Shown here: positions 1 through 9,510 of the stretch, one piece after another | Numbering within the stretch: position 1 is the first letter of the stretch | Layout of the letters: every line of letters begins with the position of its first letter | Source of the DNA: Lichenostomus cassidix | Taxonomy: Eukaryota; Chordata; Aves; Passeriformes; Meliphagidae | Assembly: GCA_008360975.2 (NCBI GenBank) | Contig: CM039210.1 | Span: 6,078,293 to 6,142,292 of the forward strand | DNA: 64,000 nucleotides | Reading direction: 5' to 3' | Notes under the pieces: model-generated | Database searches by the model: none | Seen by the model: the letters and a program-made list of their open reading frames with translations, nothing else | What the model was told of the DNA's origin: nothing | Position numbers and translations under genes: made by a program

Positions 1-810
1 ATGGTCCTTGTATTGGAAAAAGTGGCAAAAGGGAAAAGCCACATGATAAGGTGCTGTTCATCTTGCAGCATCAGACAGCGGTGTTTAAAGCTCAAAGCTG
101 AGAGAGACCAGGATCCCTTAGAAACCCAGGAGTTGATGAACTGCAATGGTGACACCCTAACATCAAGGGCAACATCCCCCAGGTCCTGAACATCCCTGGA
201 GGATAATGAGGATGAAGGGACAAGTGAAGCTAGCTCAGGAATATCATCCAGAACTAGAAGCAAGTCCCTTGTAAAAGAGAAACTGATAGCACCACTCAGA
301 CAAGTGGTAGGGCCAGATGGGGGAATAACAGAAGTTAAAACACCATTTACAGCTTTGGATTTAGATACCTGGAGGGAGGCAGCCAGACTGTATAGAGAAC
401 ACCCTGAAAAGGTAGCAAAGAGGTTTGAATTAATTGTTAGAAATCAAGATATTGATTGGGAGGACATAGATTTAATGCTATCAGAATTAACTGAAACAGA
501 AAAGGCAGCAGTAGTATCTGCAGCAAGAACACACATGCAGGGACAGATAGCTACTGGAATATTACATGGGAATGTAGATAACATCTTTCCTATTTCAAAT
601 CCGCAGTGAGATGCGAACAATGCACAAATGTATCCATTTTTGGTTAGATACAAGAAATTAGTACATTGGGGACTGCTAAATGCCATTCCTAAAACCATCA
701 ATTGGTCCTTATTGTTCAGTATTCACCAGGAAACCACTGAGTCCCCAGGCTCATTTATAGAAAGACTGAGAAATAATATCAGAAAACACACTACACTGGA
801 CCTGATTTAG
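1..810 (+). pseudogene. Class I ERV gag remnant (linker and capsid)
   Basis: Open stretches at 1-189, 304-609 and 628-810 together read as a gammaretrovirus-like Gag. The segment from 304 contains the N-terminal capsid pattern PFTALDLDTWREAARLY, and 628-810 continues into the later capsid, with SPGSFIERLRNN marking the major-homology part. The pieces are separated by stop codons at 187-189, 607-609 and 808-810 and by frame changes, so no product is expected. The family role is to build the viral core shell. The 5' part lies outside the window, and nothing retroviral follows directly downstream. It is not obviously continuous with the class I pol at 25.7-29 kb, so I treat it as a separate broken copy. 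Confidence 0.75.
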
Positions 811-839
811 GAAAAAGACAAAACTTCACAACCTATATA

Positions 840-1230
840 ATTTTAACTTCTAAAGTCGGTATGTTTATTGCAGTGCCGGGCACGTGGGAGGTAACCCTCC
901 AAAGACACATGCACCGTCAGTCCCGTATACCTCAGTATATATGTGGTTATATGTTACAAATTCATAGTTTCCTAATACGCTTATACATATGCATAACCTA
1001 TCCCCGCTTTGTATTATGAGTTCAAAAGTCATCTTTATATCCTTGCGCCTGTGTAGTTCTGGTTTATGGAGGGGTCTTTGCAGAAGGTCTTTTTCACTGA
1101 CCTTCTCTCCATCCAAAGGCCAGAACAACAAATTTGGTTTTTTTGCCGGCGTGGAAGTTCCAGAGTATCACAGTCCTTGTTTGGTAAACACAATGAATGC
1201 TAAGTCAATAGATATATTGGGTGGTGAGCA
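840..1230 (-). repeat. Possible LTR fragment, minus orientation
   Basis: Read on the minus strand there is a polyadenylation signal (CAATAAAC near 868-876) next to a GC-rich stretch and then AT-rich sequence, the layout of an LTR R/U5 end. No termini or target duplication could be fixed, so the limits are approximate. It may be a solo or truncated LTR abutting the gag remnant. Confidence 0.35.
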
Positions 1231-1269
1231 GTTTCTGACAAGTTATCTCTTAACTTCTGATTCCCTTGT

Positions 1270-2008
1270 ATCACCTTGTATTTCTTGTTTGAGGCAGAGG
1301 CTCCCCTTTTTATTTTCTTTTTTTTCTTTTTTTTTTTTTTTTTTTCCCAAGGGGGTTGCTCTGGGCAGGTTTTTCTCTGAGAGGTTGTGTTTCACGGTCC
1401 TGGACTGCCTCGGGGCAAGTTCCGCAAGTGCCTGACTGTGGCTGTGGCATCCCACCGAAAAGAGTGGAGTGGCTCTGCTCTCTGCAGTCACCCCAGCCTG
1501 CCAGCAGCACCCAACTGAAGCAAGAAGGCACAGAGTCCGAGTCACCCCAGATGGCTGCCTGCCATCTTCTGCCGAAAAGAAGGCAGAGTCCCTCCACGAG
1601 TTCTAACACCTGACCAAGTATCAGCCACCAGAGTATGCCAGCTGCCTTCCTTGACGGAGCTGCTGCTGCTGGAGAGATGGAGATGGAGGGAAGGACTGCA
1701 GCCGTTTTCCTTTTGTCTCCCTACATGTGGATGCCTGTGGAGGGCGCCATCTTGGGGTCTACTTGGGGCTACTCTGAAATTTTGAGTTTGTCTTTGTTCC
1801 CGGGGAGTCCACAAGATTTCAACAACTTTGTAACTAGTGACTATTACTGTTATTTTTTGCCTGTTGCTGTTTTATTTTTTAGTAAACTGTTATTTTTTTC
1901 AATTACATCTACTCATATTTATCTCCTTATTGGTGGAAAGGGATTGGTTAAACTAAAGGGGAGGTAACTCAGAGTGTCTGCCTTCTTCATTTGTCTTAAG
2001 CCAAGACA
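1270..2008 (+). repeat. ERVL-type LTR (J-like), 5' limit uncertain
   Basis: The 3' end reads TAAGCCAAGACA at 1997-2008, like the ends of LTR J at 31161 and, on the minus strand, 61678. The AGTAAACTGTTATT element near 1881 matches the R-region start of LTR J (AGTAAAGAACTGTTATT near 31006). It begins after or within a T-rich run (1310-1346) and ends directly at CR1. The middle is GC-rich and codes for nothing recognisable. Confidence 0.5.
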
Positions 2009-2291
2009 TTAGGCTGCACCTCAAATACTATGTTTAGTTTTGGGCCCCTCAATACGAGAAAGTCATTGAGGTACTGGAGCATGTCCAAAGAAAGGCAACA
2101 AAGTTGGTGAAGGTTCTGGAGCACAAATCCTATGAGGAGTGGCTGAGGGAACTGGGGTTGTTTAATCTAGAGAAAAGAAGGGGCAGGGGGGACCTCATTG
2201 CTCTATACAACTACCTGAAAGGGCGTTGTAGACAGGTGGGTGTTGTCTCTTCTCTCAGGTAACAAGCAATATGACAAAAGGAAATGGGTCA
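2009..2291 (+). mobile_element. CR1 LINE fragment, 3' half of ORF2
   Basis: The sequence from GGCTGCACCTCAAATACT through GAGTGGCTGAGGGAACTG to CCTGAAAGGGCGTTGTAG follows the C-terminal part of chicken-repeat-1 ORF2 closely. It is truncated at both ends, with no 3' terminal octamer repeat. Confidence 0.85.
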
Positions 2292-2933
2292 GCAACTCCT
2301 TCACTTCCATTCATGCTTCTTAGTACGGTGTCCTTCTTCAGTGAAGTTCAACCTTTCACATATTCCTTGCTCAACATATCAAGTGTCAGACAATTGTACA
2401 ATAACCTGAACAAATATATATGCACTATATAATAGTCTGTTTGCCTCAGGGGAATCAAAGGTGTAGTAAAACTCAAATTATTCCTACATACTCAGCATAT
2501 TACTCCAGTTGGAAATTTTATAACTTACTCTGAGGAGGTAGGAAGAGGTGCACAAAACTGATTCCATAATCATATGAAAATTCAAGTTACATTCAGGGAG
2601 AAATATTTCCACCCAATGTGACAACCAGAGTAAAGACACAAGCATTCTAAAGCAATATTCATGGAAAACTCATATATACTGCAAAAGTATTGAGACAAAA
2701 CATATATAGATATTAATCAAAACAATTGAAAACTATCAAATTATCTAGTACCTTAAAAATACTGATCAAGATTTTTAACACTAAATAAACAAACTTAAGT
2801 AGAATAGTCATCCATCCTTCTGAGATATTTTAGAAAAAAATGGGTTTTGTCAGATTTGCACATCTTGTTATATCCTATTTTGCAGATTTGGAATAGAATC
2901 CATGTACGAGCCATTAATGTCAGAACTATGATA
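2292..2933. other. No recognisable feature
   Basis: AT-rich sequence with no convincing coding frame, LTR end or repeat. It could be old degraded ERV DNA at the 3' side of the minus-strand ERV Q, or host intergenic DNA. Confidence 0.4.
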
Positions 2934-2939
2934 ACTATG

Positions 2940-3200
2940 TGTCGCTGTTGAGCTGCTAGCAGAGAAAAAGACCCGAGTTCTCAGTGTGACAAGAAAGAAG
3001 AACTTTATTATTTTGTTTTCAATATATATAGACTTTTCAGAGGTCGCCCAGATTGGCCAGTCAGAAACCTCCCCCTAAGCCTGATTGGCCAGGCCTGAAC
3101 TGTCCAAATCTCGAGACACTGTTTCAAAACATCCAAACTTTATCTTTGTTTATAAAGACACAGAAGAGTGTTCTCACGGGAAAGACGTGTGCTAGCCACA
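2940..3200 (-). repeat. Solo LTR, family A, TSD ACTATG
   Basis: Reads on the minus strand from TGTGGCTAGCAC (mutated) to AACAGCGACA, 261 bp. It is flanked by ACTATG at 2934-2939 and 3201-3206, a perfect 6-bp duplication. It carries the family's CCAAT box (minus strand of attggcca), a TATA-like ATATATA and a polyadenylation region. It is inserted at the 3' side of the minus-strand ERV Q. Confidence 0.9.
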
Positions 3201-3206
3201 ACTATG

Positions 3207-4260
3207 CAAATCAATTTTCTTACGGTCACATTTAAATTTGGAAACTATGATGTTATCCAATCAAATATATCTTCCCCTTGAATTTTTTGTATTTCATCAA
3301 AGATTCCAGTGTTCTTTCTAATTTCTTCCAAATCAGTCTGTATTGTCAGTCTGATTTATATGTACACAACAACTGGTGTTGACAACTATGCACACACCAC
3401 CTTTGGAAGCCAAAAGCAAATCCAAAGCTATCTGATTTTGTTTAACTACCTTTGAAAGGCTGTTAGCTTTTTGTTGCAAGGCACCCATTGCATCATTTGT
3501 CCGATTTTCTGTTTGTTCAATAACTCCGGATATATTCATTATTGCCTTTTCCAATTAAGGTACTTCTAACTATGGTAAGAATCTTCTCAAAAACCTGTCA
3601 ATTCCAGAAGCTCTCTCAATTAAGGGATTTAAATTTCATTTGTATCTTAATATAAAACATCACAGGTATCCTCTGGGGAATTCTGATTTATCAATAATAT
3701 CTATTTCTGGTGCTACAGTTCCAATGGTGCATATTCCTTCTCATTTAGGGAGCAGAGCTTTTCTAGCTTGATTTCCGCAAAGCCAGTAATATCCCATATT
3801 GTCTGGAATAGGCCACCAGTGTGTGTCTAAAATGCCTATTCCTGTTACATCCAAATATGAGCAACATTTGGGATAATCCCCTACCATTAATCCTTGGTTA
3901 CACCCAGGTAACTCCATTTTTTTGGTGTGAAGCTACTCCTGATCCCGTTAGGCATCTGTGAACACAGGAGGTCTCAATGACTGCTATTTTTACTGTCAGG
4001 ATTTGTAGATCTATGGAGGTTTGGGCTGTCTTTCCTTCCAGAAGGAGCATCACTCCAGCTGGAGGAAGATAATTGGAAAATATGTTTGGTGTTGGAATTC
4101 CCATAATCCGAATGCTTTCATCTGAATGAGTGGGAAACTGAGGACAAATCCAGCAGTTACTGTGGTTTGTTATCAGTGTCACAGCTTGCATTAGCTTTAG
4201 GTGTGAATTTCTCTTCCAAGGGTCAGGTAGCTTTTGTTCTATATGTGTTATATTAGAGTG
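3207..4260 (-). pseudogene. Gamma-type env remnant (ERV Q)
   Basis: Minus-strand remains of a retroviral envelope gene. At 3898-4191 the surface-subunit part contains a CWIC box (C-x-x-C) within NCWICPQFPTHSDES. At 3333-3554 the transmembrane-subunit part has a heptad-repeat stretch followed by an ectodomain segment ending in GGVCIVVNTSCC, which fits C-x6-C-C. The CxxC/CX6CC pair is the covalently linked envelope type typical of gammaretroviruses. In that family the protein mediates receptor binding and fusion. The two parts are in separate broken frames, so this is a fossil. It lies downstream of the matching pol on the same strand, as expected for pol-env order. Confidence 0.75.
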
Positions 4261-4299
4261 GCCCTTAAGAAAAAAGGCATTGCTCTATTTTCTTTCTTT

Positions 4300-6716
4300 T
4301 ACAGTCATTAGTTGCAAGGTTTTGTTGGGATGGCTGACTAATCGAGGTGTGAGCAGCCATGCTGCAGTATGGAAAACATTGACCTCTAAACATAAAAAGG
4401 TAAACCATATAATGATTTTCATATTAGAGTTTCTGATTCTGTTGCAGCTTTAGCTATAGCAGATTCATTAGTTACTGTGCTGCCCAGTATGGTCCCTCTG
4501 TGTCCAGAACTGGCTTTATTCACTTATAGGAGTCCAGGATTCTCCATCAGTTGCCTTCACAGCTGTGTAGGTAGTCAACACTCCTTCCCACTGTTGCTTT
4601 AGCTGCTCCTTGTCTCACCCAGTTTTCTGTCTGGTGAGGATATACTTGAACATCTAAGGTTATTAGAAAAACTAAAACAAGAAGGCTTATGCAATGATAA
4701 AGGTTTTCTTTTCCAGCAGCAATTCCGTCTCTGGCTTTTAGTTGCAAACAAAGTGCTATACTCACTACCACCAAACAGTGGCAGTGTGGGAGCAGGTTGC
4801 GAAACCATTCAATTTCTTCAGAAGTCCAATATACTCTATTTGCCCTGCAGACCAGAGCATTTTGTTACCTTGGATATGTAAAGGCGGTGCCAGGTCTGGA
4901 TGATTTTGTTCAAGTCTCAATTGGCACTGGGGACACTGTGTGAGAATGCCTTTACACATCTTCCTGGTCAATGACTGTCGCTGTTGAGCCGCTAGCAGAG
5001 AGAAGAATCCAGTTCTCAGTGGCAAGAAGGAAAAAGCCTTTATTGTTTTGATTTCATCATATATATAGAGTTTTCAAAGGTCACCCAGATTGGTCAGTCA
5101 GAAACCTCCCCCTAGGCCTGATTGGCCAGGTCTGCACTGTCCAAGTCTTGGGACACTGTTTTTAATAACATCCAAACCTTATCTTTATTTATAAAACACA
5201 AAAGGATTTTTCATGGGAAAGACCTGTGCTAGCCACAAATGACCAGCCTCTGCTTTGTACTGCAAAAAATAGAGCTTCCTGCCCAGTATGCCCTACTTTA
5301 CAATGTAACCATTCACCCAATCGATACTAATGTTGTGGATCTTCCAACTGATCAATTTTTATCTTTTTAATTTTTGTCACCTGATCCACCTTGTTGTTCC
5401 AATGAGTCTGTAAAGCTTGGTCATTTGCATGAGCTTTGACCCATCCTATGTAGACGTGTTGGGATTGAACCTGTGACAACAACTATTTCCTATCTTCCTT
5501 CTGCCAAATCTCTTTTCCATTCACTTGCCAATCTAATGCTTCCCACTGACACAACCACCATGTGGCACCAGCCAAGACTGCATAAGAATCAACATACACC
5601 TTCCTTGCTTTCTCTTTCACTGCCAGCAATACAACTTTTAACTCTCCCACCTGCGCACTTCCTATCCCTTCTTCTACTACTTCCATTCCTGTTTCAGTGT
5701 TAAGAGAAACTGCTCTGTACTTCCATTTACCATCAATGTGTTTGGCTGAGGCATCAGGGAACCAGACATCTTTAACTTCAGTCTTAAGTGAATGCAGGAG
5801 CATCTAGTATAAGACTAAGTTTATATGGCTGTTGCAAAGCTGACATGTCTGGAGTCACAACTATCTGTAATTCTGTAGGTTTTGTTGGTCCTTCAGTAAC
5901 ATTAATTTGATTTGTGACCCCTGAGATATATGCATACCATTTGTGTTGGTCTTTGTGCAATTCCCTCTGGCTGAGCACCGCCTTTCTTAATGCTGGCTAA
6001 CAGATTGAAAGGTCCTTGGAATTTTACAGGCTGACTGTTGAATTTTTCTACTTGTTTAAGAGCTTGGGTCAGAGATAATAATCCCTTTTCCCAATCAGTG
6101 TATCTCTTTTCAGTATCCTTTAATGCTGCAGAACTGAATCCTAATGGTGGTTTTGGTCCGTGCGGCCCTTTCTGAAACATATTACAGTAAGTCCCATGTT
6201 CTGCAAAACCCCATTCAGCTATTATAGGATCACTGGGGTGAACTGGCCCAAGTGATTGATATGTTTTCACCTCTTCCATCAGCATTTGCAAAGCCTGTTT
6301 GTGACTGTCAAGCCATTCCCAGTTTTGGTTTTTCCTCATTAACATGTACAAGGGTCTTGCTATTAGGGAAAATCCAGGAACATGATTTCTCCAGTACCCC
6401 AAAGTACCCATGCTCTTTTGAAGTTCCTTTTTAGTACTGGAGGTAGATATAGCATGTAATTTTGTAATGGTTTCATCTGGAATTACAGCTTGGCCTGCTA
6501 CCCATCAGGTTCCCAGGAATTCCACCTCCTTAGAGGTACCTTGGCACTTAGCTGAAGGCACTTCTATCCCCTGTTCATTTAATCTATTCCATATATCCCG
6601 TGCTGTTGTTTTTTCCTTAAAGCAGCTCTGGTATTACTAAAGCCAAAGCCCTTCTCCATAATTCATTTCTCTGCTCTTGGAGAAGGCTAGGTTGGTTAGG
6701 TTTTGTGGTAACACAG
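4300..6716 (-). pseudogene. ERV Q pol remnant (RT, RNase H, integrase)
   Basis: Minus-strand pol, read from high to low coordinates. The 5902-6411 segment holds the RT thumb/connection region (GYWRNHVPGFSLIARPLY). The 5483-5803 segment is RNase H-like (VWFPDASAKHIDGKWKY, with a VYVDSYAVL stretch). The 4765-4970 segment begins the integrase, with CPQC from the zinc-binding domain and a WSAGQIEYIGLL stretch at the start of the catalytic core. The 5' RT palm, with its YxDD box, is missing or lies beyond the junction with provirus A at 6716/6717. Multiple frameshifts and a solo LTR at 4976-5237 disrupt it. Env remnants follow on the same strand, so this is one degraded gamma-like provirus lacking recognisable LTRs of its own. 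Confidence 0.75.
4976..5237 (-). repeat. Solo LTR, family A, TSD AATGAC
   Basis: 262 bp on the minus strand, with the same ends as the other family A copies. AATGAC occurs at 4970-4975 and 5238-5243. It sits in the integrase region of ERV Q, so it is younger than that provirus. Confidence 0.92.
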
Positions 6717-6986
6717 TGTGGCGAGCACAGACCTTTCCCGTGAGAAATTTTTCTCTCTTCTTCCTGTGTTTTATAAACAAAGAGAAAGTTTGGATGTTGT
6801 TAAAACAGCGTCTCGAGATATGGATGATTCAAGCCTGGCCAATCAGCCTGGGGGGGAGGTTTTGAATTGGCCCAATCCGAGTGATCTTTGAAAGTCTATA
6901 TAAGTTGGAATTAATTAATAAATTTAGACCATTTGCCACACATTCGAGCCTCAGTCTCTCTCTCTGCTAGCGGTTCAACAGCGACA
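6717..6986 (+). repeat. 5' LTR of provirus A (divergent family A)
   Basis: 270 bp from TGTGGCGAGCAC to CAACAGCGACA. It has a GGCCAATCAG CCAAT box, TATATAAG as TATA box (6898-6905) and AATAAATTT as polyadenylation signal. A tRNA-primer site follows directly. By eye it differs at many positions from the 3' LTR at 19494-19756, far more than two LTRs of one insertion should. The six bases before it (ACACAG) do not match those after the 3' LTR (ACCCAC). Confidence 0.9.
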
Positions 6987-6988
6987 TC

Positions 6989-7007
6989 TGGTGACCACCG
7001 ACGTGTA
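6989..7007 (+). promoter_or_regulatory. Primer binding site, tRNA-Trp-like
   Basis: TGGTGACCACCGACGTGTA starts two bases after the LTR. It resembles the complement of the tRNA-Trp 3' end, with one extra base and a small mismatch at its end. This primer is classic for alpharetroviruses. Confidence 0.75.
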
Positions 7008-7072
7008 CTGCGCGCAACTACAGGTACGCGGTCCGCCCGGGTCCAAACCCCTCCCCCCACCTGCCGTTAGGC

Positions 7073-8674
7073 ATGGCTGATCCTGATGTGGACATGGAAC
7101 CCCCCGTTCCCGTGGATGAACTCTTGCGGTCTTTTCTGGAGGACTCTGGGGATGACCTTGCGGCCGATCAGATGCTGCGGGTCTCTCAGGCCTTGTTGCA
7201 ATGGGTCGAGGGCCACGTGGCCCGGGACGTTTGGGACGTGGCTCTGAACTGTGATTTTTGGTTCAATGTCGGCCGGGCCCTGGCCACGGAGATGATGCTT
7301 GGAGACAGGACTACAGTCTGCTTCCATGGGGTTTGGAGAGACATTTGGGATGCATTGAAGGGACAGGCATTTTATGAGTCGCAGCTCGAGGGTTGCACGG
7401 GCCTGGAACCCCTGCTCTCGGTCATGGGGCGGTGCGTGAAGGACACACCAACCCAGACAGATGCTGAAGTCCCGTTCCTGGCAGCGGATGCTGCCACAAG
7501 ACCTCAGTATGTTTCTCCAACTGACCTCCCGAGGCGCACTTATGTCCATCCGACAGTACAGCTAGCCGAGATGATGAAGAAAGGAGGACCGCAGATCGGC
7601 TCTGACGCGGCCACCGCAAGGGTCCCCCCGCCTCTGCCTCCGCGAAATGCGCAGCCTCAGAAACCACCCCCACCCCTGCAGAATGGCGCCAAAGCACCCC
7701 TCCCCTGTGGGCGGCCGGCGGCCACAGCAGGGACTGGTGGGGCAGAGATAGGGGGTGCTGCCGCAGAGCAGGACGCACTGCTGCTTGCCTTGGCCGCGTT
7801 CCAGCAGCTTGAGGCTGCGGGGGTTCCGGTTCAGGACCTGCCGGTGGTTGCGGCTGCTGCGGGGGTTCCCACGCCCGCGGCGGCTGGTTCGGGGCACCCG
7901 AGTGTTTTCCCGAGCCCGGACGGCACGGTGGTGGTGCAGCCCCACCCTGCGGCAGCCGCAGAGGCGGCCGATCCTCTCGCAGGGTGGCTTCCGGGACCTG
8001 CCGCCATTCTGGCTGCGCAAGGACCAGAAGAGGCACCTCCGACGGGGGGGCTTGGCACCCCGTTCGACTCTGGGGCGGCGGCGGCCGGTTTATGGCCGGC
8101 TGCGGCCAGCGCGGGCGGGACCAGTGTGGCGCCAGGGCCGTGCGAGCAGGCGCCGGCTCAGCCGCCAGCTGCGGCTGGTGCCTGGCAGTCAGGGCGGCTT
8201 CCCGAGGCGGTCGCGGGCCCACTTCCAGACCTGGCTGCCATTCTGGCGGGCGGTGCTTCCCCTGCGGGAGCTTTGATTGGCATTCCCGCGGGAGCGGGGC
8301 TGACCCGACTCCTCCACAGCTTGGCGGACACGGCTTCCGTGCCGAGCACGGCGGAAACTCCTCCGCTTGCAGTTCTTCATGATTTACGGGCCGAGGTAGT
8401 TGTGATCGGGCAGCGGATGGAGGTCCTTTAGTGTAGGCCCTCCTGTCCATGCGTGGCTGGGCTGGAAGTCCGTTCCCCGGGACCCCAGATGGGGTCTGGA
8501 CTTCCCGGTGGCCCGGCAGCCGGCTTGGTCCCGGCGGCGCGGGGGCATTTCGGCCCCAGGCAGATGCCGGTTCCCCTGCCAGGTTCTGTGGCAAATGCAG
8601 CCCTGGCGCAGCGTACTGGCGCTGTGCCGGCAGGCTTGGCGAAAGCTGGGCGCGCCGCCGTCTCCCTGCCCCTC
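7073..8674 (+). pseudogene. Provirus A gag, 5' part (matrix and proline-rich domain)
   Basis: Opens at ATG 7073 in good context (ggcATGGct), about 85 bases after the LTR. Residues 1-140 form a helical matrix-like domain (WVEGHVARDVWDVALNC). The rest is very Ala/Pro/Gly-rich, with PPPLPPR and PPPP stretches near residues 187-205. This type of linker in Gag often carries late-domain or SH3-binding motifs. An in-frame TAG at 8429-8431 ends the first 452 codons. The same frame then reopens to 8674, where element H is inserted, and gag resumes at 14380. GC content is far above that of the surroundings. Together with the capsid part this is the structural polyprotein of a class II (betaretrovirus-like) ERV; matrix similarity itself is too weak to name. 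Confidence 0.75.
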
Positions 8675-9156
8675 TGAGAAAGATTCTCTGAGCTTTTGCC
8701 CCCCTTCCACCAGCACAGGCGCCTGACTGTGGCTTCCAGGGCTGAAGGCTGAACTCTTAATTTAAATTCAATATGTAGGTAACAGCTCTGGCCTGATGGC
8801 TTATCAGCTAAGCATGCATTTGAAACCAGCACAGAAACCGCTGAATCATCCCATGAAGGACCTTCACCCTGGAGGGGGCTTTGGGGGTCTCCAAAGACCA
8901 CCAGGAAATACGGAGCATGCGTGGTGCACATGCTAATGATATTAATGACTTCTGAGAAATGATTTGTATAACCACTCCTATCCTGAAGAATGTAATTAAT
9001 ATTCTTGATTTTACCTATAACACTGTGTCTTTGGGGTACTGAGGTATGTGTGTTTGGTGGAAACAATTCCCACACATCCGGTGCACCGAATAAAGCAAAT
9101 ACCCACTTCTCTGACTTGGTCTCTGAAGTGTCTCTGAGCTTGATTGGGGCGAATCA
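8675..9156 (+). repeat. 5' LTR of element H
   Basis: 482 bp, TG...CA termini, with GAATAAAGC near 9088 as the likely polyadenylation signal and a U5 of about 65 bp. It pairs with 13894-14375. Confidence 0.92.
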
Positions 9157-9159
9157 AAC

Positions 9160-9177
9160 TGGCACCCCAGATGGGAC
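9160..9177 (+). promoter_or_regulatory. Primer binding site of element H (tRNA unclear)
   Basis: TGGCACCCCAGATGGGAC begins three bases after the LTR. The TGGCnCCC...GGGAC layout is reminiscent of tRNA-Lys-type sites, but the match is too loose to name the primer. Confidence 0.6.
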
Positions 9178-9403
9178 CCTGACTCTGCTCGGCTGCCGGA
9201 TCCAGGGGTAAGCAGACCTCCCAGTCACCACCCTGAATTTTCAGGGGGAGCTCAGCTGTCCTTTGGCTCACGGCAGGAGTAGACTAAGGACCATCTGCAC
9301 CAAATTAAGGTATTTGCTACTTTTAAAATAAATGCCTGCAGGTCCGGGGTGCTAGTCCCCGAGGGCGGGTTGAGACTGGGTCTCCCGAAATTAGACCCGA
9401 GTA

Positions 9404-9510
9404 AGGGGTTGGACCCCACTGTCAGGAAAAGGTACTTTTAAAGGGTTGGACCCCGGGGTCGGACCCCGCTATAGTGAAAGGTACCTTTAAGGGGGTTGGA
9501 CCTCACTGTA
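9404..9510 (+). repeat. Leader repeat of element H
   Basis: About two and a half imperfect copies of a 38-48 bp unit. Each starts GGGTTGGACC(C/T)C and runs through an AAAGGTACYTTTAA box. The GGGGTC/GGACCCC parts are self-complementary and could fold into hairpins. Confidence 0.75.

Noticed and set aside
7422..8594. 390-codon minus-strand frame opposite provirus A gag
   Set aside because: It is the antisense of a GC-rich, Ala/Pro-rich gag region; composition is Arg/Pro/Gln-biased with no domain, as expected of a shadow frame.
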